Assembly (NCBI GenBank): GCA_035945115.1
Contig: DASZAN010000221.1
Coordinates: 1-64,000 of the forward strand
Reading direction: 5' to 3'
From: DAHUYF01 sp035945115
GTDB taxonomy: Bacteria > Pseudomonadota > Alphaproteobacteria > ATCC43930 > CGMCC-115725
DNA: 64,000 nucleotides
Of this stretch, positions 41,155 through 50,054 are shown piece after piece (position 1 is the stretch's first letter; every line of letters starts with the position of its first letter). The notes beneath the pieces were generated by a model. That model worked only from the letters and a program-made list of their open reading frames with translations, ran no database searches and had not been told where the DNA came from. The position numbers and the translations under genes are program-made.

Positions 41155-42198
41155 ATGAGCGAGAATCCGCGCTGGAAGCGCCGCCCGCCCGGCTCCACTT
41201 GGGGCGATTTCGGTCCCGACGACGAGCTCGGTCGGCTCAATCTCATCACGCCCAAGAAGGTGCTGCAGGGTATCGCCGAGGTGAAGGAGGGCCGCAGCTT
41301 CTGTCTCTCGCTGCCGCTCGACTATCCCGGCGGGAACAAGCTCAATCCGCGCCGCCATCCGCCGGAGCTGCGGCCGACGGTCCGCGGCGGGCTCCCCAAC
41401 TTCAACTATCCGATCGGCCGTGAGGACCCGAGGCATACCGACATCGTCAGCGACGATGTGGTGGTGCTGACGCTCCAGTATTCGACGCAGTGGGACAGCC
41501 TCTCCCACGTCGGGCAGATGTTCGATGTCGACGGCGACGGCAAGCCGGAGATGGTCTATTACAACGGCTTCCGCGCCAACGAGCACGTCATGGGTCCCAT
41601 GGACCACAGCACCGGCAAGCAGCTGTCGGGCCACCGTGGTGCGCTCAAGCTCGGCGTCGAGAACATGGCGGCGAAGGCGATCCAGGGCCGCGCCGTCATG
41701 ATCGATCTCGAAGCACATTACGGCCGCGCACACAAAATCGTGGGCTTCGAGGACCTCATGGACGTGCTCAAGAGGGACAAGGTCGAGGTGGAGGAAGGCG
41801 ACATGGTGTGCCTCCGCACCGGCTTCGCCCAGATGATCCTCGACATGAAGAAGGATCCCGATGAGAAAGTGCTGCACGGCGCCTGCGCCGCGCTCGACGG
41901 GCGCGACGAGCGGCTCCTCAATTGGGTGACGAAGAGCGGCCTTTCCGCGCTCATCGCCGACAATTACGCGGTGGAAGCATTCCCGTCTCGACCTTGCGAG
42001 GCCGATCACTGCGCAGCGCTGCCCTTGCACGAACACTGCCTCTTCAAGCTCGGCGTCAATTTGGGCGAGATCTGGTATCTCTCGGAGCTGGCCGATTATC
42101 TCCGCGCCAAGAAGCGCAATCGGTTTCTCCTCACCGCCCCGCCGCTGCGGTTGCCGGGCGCGGTCGGCTCACCGGCGACACCTGTGGCGACGGTGTGA
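41155..42198 (+). CDS. cyclase-family (kynurenine formamidase-like) hydrolase
   Basis: This 347-residue protein belongs to the putative cyclase family (metal-dependent hydrolases including kynurenine formamidase and isatin hydrolase). The metal-binding segment reads YSTQWDSLSHVGQMFD, a variant of the HxGTHxDxPxH motif with Asp and His kept; VMIDLEAHYG and DMVCLRTGFAQM are family strands. AGGGAGG precedes the ATG. As the last gene of the importer operon it may open a ring or amide in the imported substrate. The final 103 bases overlap the convergent HerA-like gene. Confidence 0.88.
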   Translation: MSENPRWKRRPPGSTWGDFGPDDELGRLNLITPKKVLQGIAEVKEGRSFCLSLPLDYPGGNKLNPRRHPPELRPTVRGGLPNFNYPIGREDPRHTDIVSDDVVVLTLQYSTQWDSLSHVGQMFDVDGDGKPEMVYYNGFRANEHVMGPMDHSTGKQLSGHRGALKLGVENMAAKAIQGRAVMIDLEAHYGRAHKIVGFEDLMDVLKRDKVEVEEGDMVCLRTGFAQMILDMKKDPDEKVLHGACAALDGRDERLLNWVTKSGLSALIADNYAVEAFPSRPCEADHCAALPLHEHCLFKLGVNLGEIWYLSELADYLRAKKRNRFLLTAPPLRLPGAVGSPATPVATV

Positions 42199-43865
42199 GA
42201 AAAGACGCGGTGCGGACGTTGCGCGCGTAGCGCCACGCCGGAACGAACGCCGCGCAAAGGCGCTCTCCCGAATAATTCAGCGCCGCTGCGTCGCCAGCGT
42301 TCCACCACCGCGGCGAGAAAATCCGTATTGTCGATGTCGCGCTGCCAGGCGGATGAGAAGCTGGCCGTGCCGCCCAGCGGGCGGTTTGCCTCGGGCAGCG
42401 GGTCGAAGCAAATGCGTACCGGAACCGCGATGCCCTCGCCGAGAGCGATTGCCTCCGCGTTGCGCAGCGAGGGCAAGAACCCGAGGAGACCGGCAGCTGA
42501 TTCCGACAACGCGCCCCGCACATACTCCTGGTCGCTCGGATGGCTCATGCGCAGCGCGAAAATGGTGTTGCATTGCGAAAGCACGGTCGACGCGAGTTCG
42601 GATGGACGCTGGCTCACCAAGCACAGCGATACGCCATATTTGCGTCCCTCTTTGGCGAGGCGCGACAGCGCCCGCTTGGTCGGCTCGAAACCGCGCGACG
42701 CGTCAGTGGGGCAATAACGATGCGCCTCCTCGCAAACCAAGAGGATCGGGCAGGAGCGTTCGCTCCACAGCGCGAAATCGAACGTCATCCGGCAGAGCAC
42801 GGAGACCACGACGTTGAGCACCTCGGAAGGGATCGAGGACAAATCGATGATCGTCGCGGGCTTGCCGGCGGCGGGGATGCGGAAGAGGCGCGACAGGATC
42901 TGAACCATGTTGTCGCGCACGGTGAGGCCGGGGAACATGAAGGCGTAGCGGGCGTCCGCCTGAAGCACGCCCAGGCGTGTCTTGAGCCGAAGAAACGGCC
43001 GCGGGTCGCGTCCCTTGTCGAGGCGGCCAGCGGCTTCGTCGAGCATGCGCATGAGGCCGCCCATACGATAAGCCACCGGCGTGTCGACCGTCAGCGCTTC
43101 CGCCCGCTCGGGGTTCGAGATCTGTGAGCGCCGCGCGGTGAGGATGAACTCGCTCAGGATCGCGCTTTCGACGGCGCGGTCTTTGCTATCGGCAAGAACG
43201 ACCTCTTCGATCTCCTCGAAGTTGAAGAGCCAGTACGGCAAATCGAGGTTTCCCGGTGCCAACACCTCGGCCATCCCGTCGAGAGCCGGGGCGTACTCAC
43301 CATGCATGTCGAGTAGCACCGCATGGCCATGCGGGTGCCGCGAAAGGATGGAGCGCAGAATCAGCGCCACCGCGCAAGACTTGCCCGTTCCGGTGTTACC
43401 GAGGATCGCGAAGTGCTTGCCCAAAAGGTCGTCGGTGACGATATACGCGGGAATCGACGGATCTTGGTGGACGGAGCCGATCCGGACGGCCGACACGCTC
43501 GGAGATTGGAACACGACAGCGAGGTCATTCGCCGTCGCGGCGAGGACGTTGTCGCCGAGCGCCGGCGAGCCTGAAACCCCACGCCGGAACCGTGCAGCGG
43601 TACCCTGTGCGTTAGGCATTTCGCCAATGAGCTCGAGCTCGACGAGCTTGTACTCGCCATCGGAGGGTTCCTGAGCGGGCAGCGGAATGTCGAGGGCGGT
43701 GACGACGCCAAAGACGGTTGTGTGGCTCGTCCGCGTCTTCACCAAGGCGCCGAGCTGAAGTCGGAACTCATCGGCGACGTCCTCGAGGAGCATCATCACC
43801 TGCGATCCGGAGATGCTGACGATGCGACCGAGCTTGCGATCCGTGGCGATAGCTACTCCATCCAT
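42096..43865 (-). CDS. HerA-like (DUF87) hexameric ATPase
   Basis: This 589-residue protein has a HAS-barrel N-terminus (LGRIVSISGSQVMMLLEDVADEFRL style), Walker A LGNTGTGKSCAVALI (near residue 160), HGHAVLLDMHGEYAPAL, Walker B-like ILLVCEEAHRYCP, and SRLAKEGRKYGVSLCLVSQRPSELAST, all signatures of HerA/FtsK-type translocases. HerA works with NurA in DNA ends processing, or with Sir2/other nucleases in defence. No nuclease is adjacent; a histidine kinase lies upstream in the same direction. The last about 55 residues are basic, low-similarity, and encoded antisense to the cyclase gene, so the original stop was probably lost. Confidence 0.85.
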   Translation of the reverse strand: MDGVAIATDRKLGRIVSISGSQVMMLLEDVADEFRLQLGALVKTRTSHTTVFGVVTALDIPLPAQEPSDGEYKLVELELIGEMPNAQGTAARFRRGVSGSPALGDNVLAATANDLAVVFQSPSVSAVRIGSVHQDPSIPAYIVTDDLLGKHFAILGNTGTGKSCAVALILRSILSRHPHGHAVLLDMHGEYAPALDGMAEVLAPGNLDLPYWLFNFEEIEEVVLADSKDRAVESAILSEFILTARRSQISNPERAEALTVDTPVAYRMGGLMRMLDEAAGRLDKGRDPRPFLRLKTRLGVLQADARYAFMFPGLTVRDNMVQILSRLFRIPAAGKPATIIDLSSIPSEVLNVVVSVLCRMTFDFALWSERSCPILLVCEEAHRYCPTDASRGFEPTKRALSRLAKEGRKYGVSLCLVSQRPSELASTVLSQCNTIFALRMSHPSDQEYVRGALSESAAGLLGFLPSLRNAEAIALGEGIAVPVRICFDPLPEANRPLGGTASFSSAWQRDIDNTDFLAAVVERWRRSGAELFGRAPLRGVRSGVALRAQRPHRVFSHTVATGVAGEPTAPGNRSGGAVRRNRLRFLARR

Positions 43866-43896
43866 GATGCCGTCTCCTCTCTCGCGCGCCTGCCGG

Positions 43897-44811
43897 TCAT
43901 GTGCCGATGGGGGCCACGCGTCCAGCGTGGCTCACGCCCGGCTCAGGATCGATGACGCGCTCCGCCGGCAGACTGACAGTTACCGTGGTGCCGACGCCAA
44001 GCCTGCTCTCGATGGTGAGCGAGCCGCCATGCAACTCGACGAGCCCTTTGGTGAGCGGGAGTCCCAGCCCGGTGCCTTCGTACTTGCGGCTCACCTTGCT
44101 GTTCAACTGGGTGAAGGGCACCAGGATCTTCGGTAGGTCTTCAGCGGCGATGCCAATGCCGTTGTCGGCGATCTCGATGACGAAGGCATGCGCACTGCGT
44201 GCCGTTGCCACGCGCACGTGGCCTCCGGCCGGCGTGAACTTCACCGCATTCGACAGAAGGTTGGGCAAGATTTGCTTAAACTTGAGTTCGTCGACATGCA
44301 GCTCGGGGAGCCCACCCGCGATGTCGCGCTCGAGCGTCATCTGCTTCTCCTCGGTTCGGCCGCGGATCATCGCCAGCGCGGAGTCGAGCAGTGCGGCGAG
44401 GTCGACCTTGGCCTCGGAGAGCTCGAGCTTGCCCGCCTCGATCTTCGCGAGGTCGAGAATGTCGTTGACGAGGCCCAGCAGATGCCAACCAGCTCGGTTG
44501 ATGTCTTTGACGTAGCCGGCGAGTTTGTCGCTCGGCGATCCTGCCGGTGCGCTCAGCAGCATGTCGGAAAAGCCGATGATCGCGTTGAGCGGCGTCCGTA
44601 ACTCGTGACTCATGTGCGCGAGGAACTCGCTCTTCGCCTGGTCGGCGGCCTGCGCACTCCACATCGCCCCGCGCGCGAGGCGCGCATGATCGATCTCGTG
44701 TTGCGCCCGCTGCGCCGCTACGTAGGCACGCCGCTGCTGTGCAAGACTGAGAAGCCTCGTTCTGTAGCGGCGCAAGAGCGAGTTTCCTCGCGGTATGACG
44801 ATTCCGTCCAC
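43897..44811 (-). CDS. sensor histidine kinase without sensor domain
   Basis: This 304-residue protein has an N-terminal coiled-coil-like stretch (RRAYVAAQRAQHEIDHARLA), HisKA with acceptor His69 in LAHMSHELRTPLNAIIGFS, and HATPase_c with NLLSNAVKFTPAGG, IADNGIGI and GTGLGLPLTKGLVELHGG. No membrane span or PAS domain is seen, so it is cytosolic and must take its input from a partner. It precedes the HerA-like ATPase by 31 bases on the same strand. The start is uncertain: the GTG at 44811 gives the longest form. Confidence 0.85.
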   Translation of the reverse strand: MDGIVIPRGNSLLRRYRTRLLSLAQQRRAYVAAQRAQHEIDHARLARGAMWSAQAADQAKSEFLAHMSHELRTPLNAIIGFSDMLLSAPAGSPSDKLAGYVKDINRAGWHLLGLVNDILDLAKIEAGKLELSEAKVDLAALLDSALAMIRGRTEEKQMTLERDIAGGLPELHVDELKFKQILPNLLSNAVKFTPAGGHVRVATARSAHAFVIEIADNGIGIAAEDLPKILVPFTQLNSKVSRKYEGTGLGLPLTKGLVELHGGSLTIESRLGVGTTVTVSLPAERVIDPEPGVSHAGRVAPIGT

Positions 44812-45140
44812 GACCGTCGCCCCACTCGCAGATCAGCTGCGTGCTTTCCGGGCAGATGATTGAAAACATTGATTGCGAACCGATTAACCTCGCGTCGCCT
44901 GGGGCTGGCGAGGTGAAGAGCGGCGAGAAGACACCGCGCTGACCTGAGCGAGTACATCTCCCACGTTCCTCGATACGGCCGACCGCACCTTATTCGTGTG
45001 CCCGTCGGCGCTGTGCACGGCAACTCGCGATATGGCCCTGTTTCGCCTGGAAGCGGCAAAATTTTTCCCGCGCGACAAATCGAAATGAGCGATGGTTCTG
45101 CATCGCGCGTTTGCGCACGACTGCAAGTGAGGCAAGAAGC
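44812..45140. other. divergent intergenic region, kinase / cupin
   Basis: This 329-base stretch separates the minus-strand kinase from the plus-strand cupin gene and should contain both promoters. It is less GC-rich in places (GATTGAAAACATTGATTGCG near 44860-44880; AAATCGAAATGAGCG near 45080). No frame has recognisable similarity and no clear operator or terminator is seen. Confidence 0.5.
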
Positions 45141-45617
45141 ATGTCAACCCGGCTGAAAATTCCCGCGTTCGATCCAGGATCGCTGCCTCTCAAAGAAGGG
45201 AGCTCGTATCCAGAAGCCTTTCGCGCCGCCGTCCAAGGGCGGCGCTGGCGCGCGCTCGGGGATGCCATCGGCCTCACGCAGTTCGGCGTCAACCTGGTCG
45301 AGCTGGCGCCGAGAAGCTGGTCCTCGCAGCGTCATTGGCATACCCACGAAGACGAATTGATCTTCGTGCTCGAAGGCGAGCTCGTGCTCATCACCGATGA
45401 GGGCGAGCAAACGATGACGGCCGGCTCAGCTGCCGGTTTCCCGGCGGCAAAAGAAAACGGCCACCACCTCGTCAATCGCAGCGGCAAGCCCGCGCGCTTC
45501 CTCGCCATCGGCAGCCGCTCGCGCGCCGATTCCTGCCACTACCCGGACGTCGACCTAGTCGAGCGGCAGGATGCGAGCGGCTATTACTACACGCACAAGG
45601 ACGGCACGCGGTATTGA
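45141..45617 (+). CDS. cupin domain protein
   Basis: This 158-residue protein has the two cupin motifs: HWHTHEDELIFVLEGELVL (motif 1, metal His residues and Glu) and the second block GSAAGFPAAKENGHHLVNRSG with His. The C-terminus (DSCHYPDVDLVERQDASGYYYTHKDG) is common in cupins of sugar- or transcription-related type. Probable metal-dependent enzyme or binding protein; substrate unknown. The ATG at 45141 has GAGGC upstream. Confidence 0.85.
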   Translation: MSTRLKIPAFDPGSLPLKEGSSYPEAFRAAVQGRRWRALGDAIGLTQFGVNLVELAPRSWSSQRHWHTHEDELIFVLEGELVLITDEGEQTMTAGSAAGFPAAKENGHHLVNRSGKPARFLAIGSRSRADSCHYPDVDLVERQDASGYYYTHKDGTRY

Positions 45618-45692
45618 CCAGTGCTATCGCCTCGACACCCGATAAGTCGAGGTTATGTGAGCGCAAGGCTCGGGCTCGCCATCGGAGGTCAG

Positions 45693-46091
45693 TCAGCATT
45701 CCAAGTAGTAGAGACGGCTGCCGCGGCGGACGATGCGGGCTTCGGCGATAAGGTCAGAGGCCCGCGCCGGTCGAAGAAAGGTGATGTTGAGATTGGCCAT
45801 GACCGGAATCACGTCGGCGCCCAAAGCCGTCATCACGCAGCAGTACATCGCGGTGTCGGCAAACCCCATCACCGTCGGGCCCGAGAACACCCGCCCGCTG
45901 CCGTCCTGCCATGGCTCAGCGCCCATGAACTCCAAGCGGTAAGGCAGGCGCGCGCGAATCGAGTCCTTGCCCACTCGCTCGACAATCTCGCCATGATGGT
46001 CGATCGGCGGCAAATTTTTGATGATCATGCGCTCGGCTTCCTTCGCGGAGAGAGCCGGTGCGCTACCGTCGTGTTTCGTTTGGTCGTCCAT
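45693..46091 (-). CDS. PaaI-type thioesterase cut short by an in-frame TGA
   Basis: The 132-residue product has a hotdog fold of the PaaI family: RVFSGPTVMGFADTAMYCCV with the catalytic helix and NLNITFLRPARASDLIAEAR. It stops within the last conserved strand (LYYLEC, then TGA at 45695-45693). In the same frame beyond the stop, translation reads LTSDGEPEPCAHITSTYRVS before TAG at 45626-45624, which is exactly the missing family C-terminus. The full frame would give 155 residues. It is therefore a recent nonsense mutation or a sequencing error. It lies 13 bases downstream... of no closer partner than the convergent cupin; the esterase stop is at 46105 on the same strand upstream. Confidence 0.75.
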   Translation of the reverse strand: MDDQTKHDGSAPALSAKEAERMIIKNLPPIDHHGEIVERVGKDSIRARLPYRLEFMGAEPWQDGSGRVFSGPTVMGFADTAMYCCVMTALGADVIPVMANLNITFLRPARASDLIAEARIVRRGSRLYYLEC

Positions 46092-46104
46092 AGAAGGTTC
46101 ACCG

Positions 46105-47319
46105 CTATTCCGTCTTCACCTCGAGCGCGCGGAGGAGCCACGGCATGATGACGCGCTTGAAGATGACGGGATCCGTCCAGCCTTTGGCTTCGCGGCCCAT
46201 GTGGCCGCCGGCGGGATTGATCCAGGCGTCCTTGGGCGTCTCGCCGGTGTGAAGCAAGAGATCGATGTCGGCCATCGGCACTTGCGTGTCCTTGACGCCG
46301 GCCACCACCAGCATCGGCGCCATGGGCTTGCCGATGATACCTTGCGTCACGAGCGACGCCTTGGCGCGCGCGCCCCGCAGTTGGTCGAGCGTGGTGACGC
46401 CGGGATAGATCGACATGCCTGCGGGCACGTAGTCGAAGAGATATTCCTTGTTGGTGAGCGCGTGCTCGAGCATCGCGGCGCTGAAGGTCTCGTGGATGGG
46501 CGGCGACTGCGCCACCACGGCGCGGAGGCGCGGCCGCTCGCTGACGGCGAGGATTGTCGACCAATAGCCACCGAAGCTTCCGCCATAGACGGCGACGCGG
46601 TTCTTGTCGAGGGCGGGATGCGCGAGCGCGGCATCGAGCAGGCGCGACAGCATGCGCTCGGCGCCCGGCTCGATCTTGATCGGCGCCTCGCCGGTGCCGG
46701 GCATGTCGACGCCGACATAGCCCACGCCATGAGCGAGCATCGGCTGGAAGCGCTCCGCCATATCCTCCTTGCGGCTGTCGAGGCCGGAGATCGCCAACAC
46801 CAGCGCCGCCGATGCGGCGCCTTTCGGCATTTGACGATATGCCGTGATCTCGCGGCCCTCGAAGGGAACGCGCATCACCTCAAGCGGCGGATCGAGCAGC
46901 TCGCCGTGTTTGCGGAACGCGGCAAGCGCCTTTTCATAGGCCTGTTGCTTGCCCGGCGAATTCGGCACGGGCCAGCGGGCAAAGGAGTAATAGCGCCAAG
47001 CCTGCAGGTAATCCTTGTCGGCTTCAGCCGGCGCGCTCGCCTGCTCCGCCTCGGCCTTTTTCATATAGCGCTCGCCGATGGCGCTCCACGCCGCCGCCCA
47101 TTCGTCGCGATCGAGGCTATGGATATCGCCGAGCGCCTCGCGCACGTCCTCGGGCTTCAAGCCGATCAGCGGATAGGCGTTGCGGTCGGCGCGCGCCTGC
47201 GCCTCCGCTTTCAGCTCTTCGAGCGTTCGCTGCGGCGGCAGCTCCTCCGCCGCGGCCATGGTCGCACACATCATACTCGCAGCCAGGAGCACGAGCGCCA
47301 CCGCCGTGAGCTTTATCAT
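46105..47319 (-). CDS. exported alpha/beta hydrolase (FrsA/YafA-like esterase)
   Basis: This 404-residue protein has a signal peptide (VALVLLAASMMCATMAAA), a helical N-terminal domain (about 30-150) and an alpha/beta hydrolase domain. The nucleophile elbow is VYGGSFGGYWS, the acid is probably Asp in AGVKDTQVP and the base His in NPAGGHMGREAKGW. The layout with LVLAISGLDSRKED resembles the DUF1100/FrsA esterases. The ATG at 47319 has GGGAGGAAGG upstream; a longer frame runs through an intergenic repeat. Substrate unknown. It precedes the thioesterase gene on the same strand. Confidence 0.88.
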   Translation of the reverse strand: MIKLTAVALVLLAASMMCATMAAAEELPPQRTLEELKAEAQARADRNAYPLIGLKPEDVREALGDIHSLDRDEWAAAWSAIGERYMKKAEAEQASAPAEADKDYLQAWRYYSFARWPVPNSPGKQQAYEKALAAFRKHGELLDPPLEVMRVPFEGREITAYRQMPKGAASAALVLAISGLDSRKEDMAERFQPMLAHGVGYVGVDMPGTGEAPIKIEPGAERMLSRLLDAALAHPALDKNRVAVYGGSFGGYWSTILAVSERPRLRAVVAQSPPIHETFSAAMLEHALTNKEYLFDYVPAGMSIYPGVTTLDQLRGARAKASLVTQGIIGKPMAPMLVVAGVKDTQVPMADIDLLLHTGETPKDAWINPAGGHMGREAKGWTDPVIFKRVIMPWLLRALEVKTE

Positions 47320-47421
47320 GTCCTTCCTCCCGAGACTTTTCCGCATGATGCCACTTGCCGCAGAAAATTCGCAATCTCGCCGCGTCCGGTTCAGCGCGTG
47401 GTAAGGCCACAAAGAAAGGAC

Positions 47422-47532
47422 CTCATCCTGAGCTCGTCGAAGGATGCGAGTACGGGAATGCAACCACGCGGGCGCGATCGCGCCGCTTTCACTGCAGGAG
47501 CGCCTTGCGTCCTTCGACAAGCTCAGGATAAG
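47422..47532. repeat. inverted pair of a dispersed intergenic repeat
   Basis: CTCATCCTGAGCTCGTCGAAGGATGCG (47422-47448 in part) is matched in inverse by GCGTCCTTCGACAAGCTC and AGGATAAG at 47507-47532, with about 58 bases between. This TCCTTCGACAAGCTCAGGAT motif is a frequent repeat in many proteobacterial genomes (recalled). It lies in the 262-base gap between the acyl-CoA synthetase end and the esterase start, where transcripts pass in the same direction. Confidence 0.65.
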
Positions 47533-47581
47533 AACCGTTCTTCACGGCCCTTGAAGCCTGGCACGCTAGGCGAACTCGCCG

Positions 47582-49678
47582 CTAACCCCGCCCGCGCCGT
47601 TCAACGAGCGCGTCGACGATGGTGATGCCGCGGCCCGTCGCGGACACCATCACGGGGTTGAGGTCGATGGAGGCGATCTCTGCCTTGCCCGCGGCGATGA
47701 TCGCGCCGAGCTTGAGCGCCGCCGCCGCCAACGCGTCGATGTCGAGCGGAGGCTCGCCGCGGACGCCTTTGAAGAGCGGCGCAATGCGCAAGCCGGTGAG
47801 CGCCGCTCTCACCTCGTCAAGCGAGAAGGGTGGCAGCAGCAGCGCGACGTCGGGGAGCGCCTCGATGTATTTGCCGCCGTCGCCGACCATGACGACCGGC
47901 CCGAAGGTGGGATCGACGCGCGCGCCCAGCACAAATTCGCGCGCGCCTTCGGCCATGACGGCGACGATGATGCCGTCGGGCGCGGTACCGATCTCCTCGA
48001 GCTTCGCCATCTGCGCGGCAAACGCGCCCACCACCGCCTCTTCTGACACGAGGTTGAGGGCGACGAGGCCCAGCTCCGATTTATGCGGCACGTCGGTGGA
48101 GCAGGCTTTGACGGCGACCGGGCTGCCGAGCTCGCGAAAAGCGATGCGCGCCTCGCTTTCGCTGCGACAGAGTCGATGCTCGACCACGGGAAGGCCATGC
48201 GCGCGGACGAGCGCGAGGCTCTCGGCTTCATTGAGGAAGCGTCCAGAGCCGGGCGGCGCCGCGACGGCGAGCGGCGACAGTGGCGGCGGCAGTGGCCGGC
48301 GCATCAGCTGGGTGTGGCGCGCGAGCTGATCGAGGGCCAGCATGGCATCGGTCTCGCTCGCGAAGGTCGGGACGCCCACGGCGCGGAAACGTTGCGCCAC
48401 GCTCGCTTGCGGCGCCGCCACCGCGACCGGCTTGCCGGTCGCCGCCGCGAAAGCGGCGGTGTCGCGCGCGAAGGTCTCGACATCGTAGCCTTGTCCGGCG
48501 ACGGGGATGGCGATCAAGAAGGCATCGGCCGCGGGATCTTTGGCGACGATCGGCAGGATGGCGCTGAAGAGGCGGTTGTTGGACAGGAGCGCCGCGGTGA
48601 TGTCGATGGGATTGGCGGTGGTGGCGAAGCCGGGCAGCACCGCCGCGAGCTCGCGTCGCGTCTCGTTGGCGAGCACCGCGAGCGGCATGTCGAGCTCGAC
48701 AGCAAGGTCGGCGGCCATGACGCAGCTCCCGCCGGAATTGCTGATGACGACGAGTCGCCGTCCCGACGGCCGCCATCCCCGCAAGTACATCTCGGCGGCG
48801 CTTACCAAGCCCATCATGTCGCGCGCGCGCCAGATGCCGTGCTGGCGCAGGAAGGCATCGACGACGCGGTCCTCGTTGGCGAGCGCGCCAGTATGCGATT
48901 TGGCGGCGCGCTGGCCTTGCTGAGTGCGGCCGGTCTTGAGCGCCACCACCGGCACGTCCCGCGCGCGGGCGCGTTCGGCCACCGCCGCCAGCATCCCGGG
49001 ATCGGGAACGGCTTCGAGATAGAGCAGCATGAGGCGCACCGTCGGATCATCGATCACGACGCACGCGAACTCGGCGAGGCTGACATCGCCGCCGTTGCCG
49101 GTGGCATGCGCGTGACGGACGCCGATGCCGCGCTCGCGCAGCAGCCCGTAGGGCACACCGCTCATGGCGCCGCTTTGGCTGACGATGGCGACGGGGCCGT
49201 CGGCGGGTGCTGCCTCGAGAAACATGGTCGAGAAGCTCGCCACCACGCCGGTGCCGAAATTGACGAGACCTTGCGAATTGGGACCGATGAGGCGCATGCC
49301 ATGGGCGCGCGCCGTCGCCACCATCGCCTTCTCCGCCGCCTCGCCTTCTCTGCCGGTCTCGGCGAAACCCGAGGCCATGCAGATCGCGACCTTGACGCCG
49401 CGCTTGGCGCAGGCCTCGACCGCCGCCATCGCTGTCTCGGCCGCCACCATGATGAGCGCGAGATCGGGCGCTTCGGGCAAGCTCGCGAGATCGGGATAAG
49501 CCTTGACGCCCTGAACCTCGGCGCGGTTGGGATTGATGGGGTAGATGCGGCCTTGATAGCCGAAACGGCGCAAGTAAAGGAGCGGGCGGCCGCCGATCTT
49601 GTCGGGATTCTCGGAAGCGCCGATGAGCGCGATCGAGCGAGGCGCAAGCGCGAAGCGAAGTTGGTCCGTCGCGCTCAT
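47582..49678 (-). CDS. acyl-CoA synthetase, NDP(ADP)-forming type
   Basis: This 698-residue protein has the CoA-binding domain (SIALIGASENPDKIGGRPLLYL), succinyl-CoA-synthetase-like domains with the phosphorylatable His in KSHTGALAN (near residue 260), and a C-terminal ATP-grasp domain (LVRAHGLPVVEHRL ... VAVKACSTDVPHKSELG). It should interconvert an acyl-CoA with acid plus ATP, similar to acetate/pimeloyl/feruloyl-CoA ligases of this family; substrate unknown. The ATG at 49678 overlaps the stop of the DUF35 gene by 4 bases. It is the last gene of a four-gene operon. Confidence 0.92.
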   Translation of the reverse strand: MSATDQLRFALAPRSIALIGASENPDKIGGRPLLYLRRFGYQGRIYPINPNRAEVQGVKAYPDLASLPEAPDLALIMVAAETAMAAVEACAKRGVKVAICMASGFAETGREGEAAEKAMVATARAHGMRLIGPNSQGLVNFGTGVVASFSTMFLEAAPADGPVAIVSQSGAMSGVPYGLLRERGIGVRHAHATGNGGDVSLAEFACVVIDDPTVRLMLLYLEAVPDPGMLAAVAERARARDVPVVALKTGRTQQGQRAAKSHTGALANEDRVVDAFLRQHGIWRARDMMGLVSAAEMYLRGWRPSGRRLVVISNSGGSCVMAADLAVELDMPLAVLANETRRELAAVLPGFATTANPIDITAALLSNNRLFSAILPIVAKDPAADAFLIAIPVAGQGYDVETFARDTAAFAAATGKPVAVAAPQASVAQRFRAVGVPTFASETDAMLALDQLARHTQLMRRPLPPPLSPLAVAAPPGSGRFLNEAESLALVRAHGLPVVEHRLCRSESEARIAFRELGSPVAVKACSTDVPHKSELGLVALNLVSEEAVVGAFAAQMAKLEEIGTAPDGIIVAVMAEGAREFVLGARVDPTFGPVVMVGDGGKYIEALPDVALLLPPFSLDEVRAALTGLRIAPLFKGVRGEPPLDIDALAAAALKLGAIIAAGKAEIASIDLNPVMVSATGRGITIVDALVERRGRG

Positions 49679-50052
49679 GGCGATCCCTCCCTGTCGCGGC
49701 TGAAATAGGGCAGCGCGCGCTCGCCGTGCGTGCGGAAGCTCACGCGCACACGCTCGCCGATCGCCAGTCCCGGAGCACCATGCGCCATCATGCGAAAACC
49801 CTCGTCGAGATCGACGAGGAGAATATCGTAGGGAACGAGCGCAGCGAAATCGGCCGTCGGTGCGCGGGCGACGCGCGTTGCCGCATAGACGGCGCCGCAG
49901 CCCTTCGCCACGGCCCACACCGGTGCCCCGCCGCAGCCGGCGCAGAACGGGCGCGGATAGAATTGCACGCGGCCGCAGGCGGCGCAGCGCTGATAGCGGA
50001 GCTCGCCTTGCGCGCAGCCCTCCCAGAAGAATTGCGCAAGCGGATCGGTCAT
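49675..50052 (-). CDS. DUF35 / OB-fold Zn-ribbon protein (thiolase partner)
   Basis: This 125-residue protein begins with FFWEGCAQGELRYQRCAACG, followed by CAGCGG; the four Cys form a rubredoxin-like Zn ribbon, and the rest is an OB fold (YAATRVARAPTADFAALVPYDILLVDL). Such proteins bind CoA-linked substrates and form complexes with thiolase-like enzymes or aldolases, or hydratases. The neighbouring thiolase-like gene overlaps by a few bases, consistent with an obligate complex. The ATG at 50052 has GGGAG upstream; a GTG at 50058 is an alternative. Confidence 0.9.
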   Translation of the reverse strand: MTDPLAQFFWEGCAQGELRYQRCAACGRVQFYPRPFCAGCGGAPVWAVAKGCGAVYAATRVARAPTADFAALVPYDILLVDLDEGFRMMAHGAPGLAIGERVRVSFRTHGERALPYFSRDREGSP

Positions 50053-50054
50053 CG

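Noticed and set aside
45693..45695. TGA in the thioesterase gene as a selenocysteine codon
   Set aside because: No selenocysteine insertion hairpin or reason for Sec at this position; a nonsense mutation or read error is simpler.
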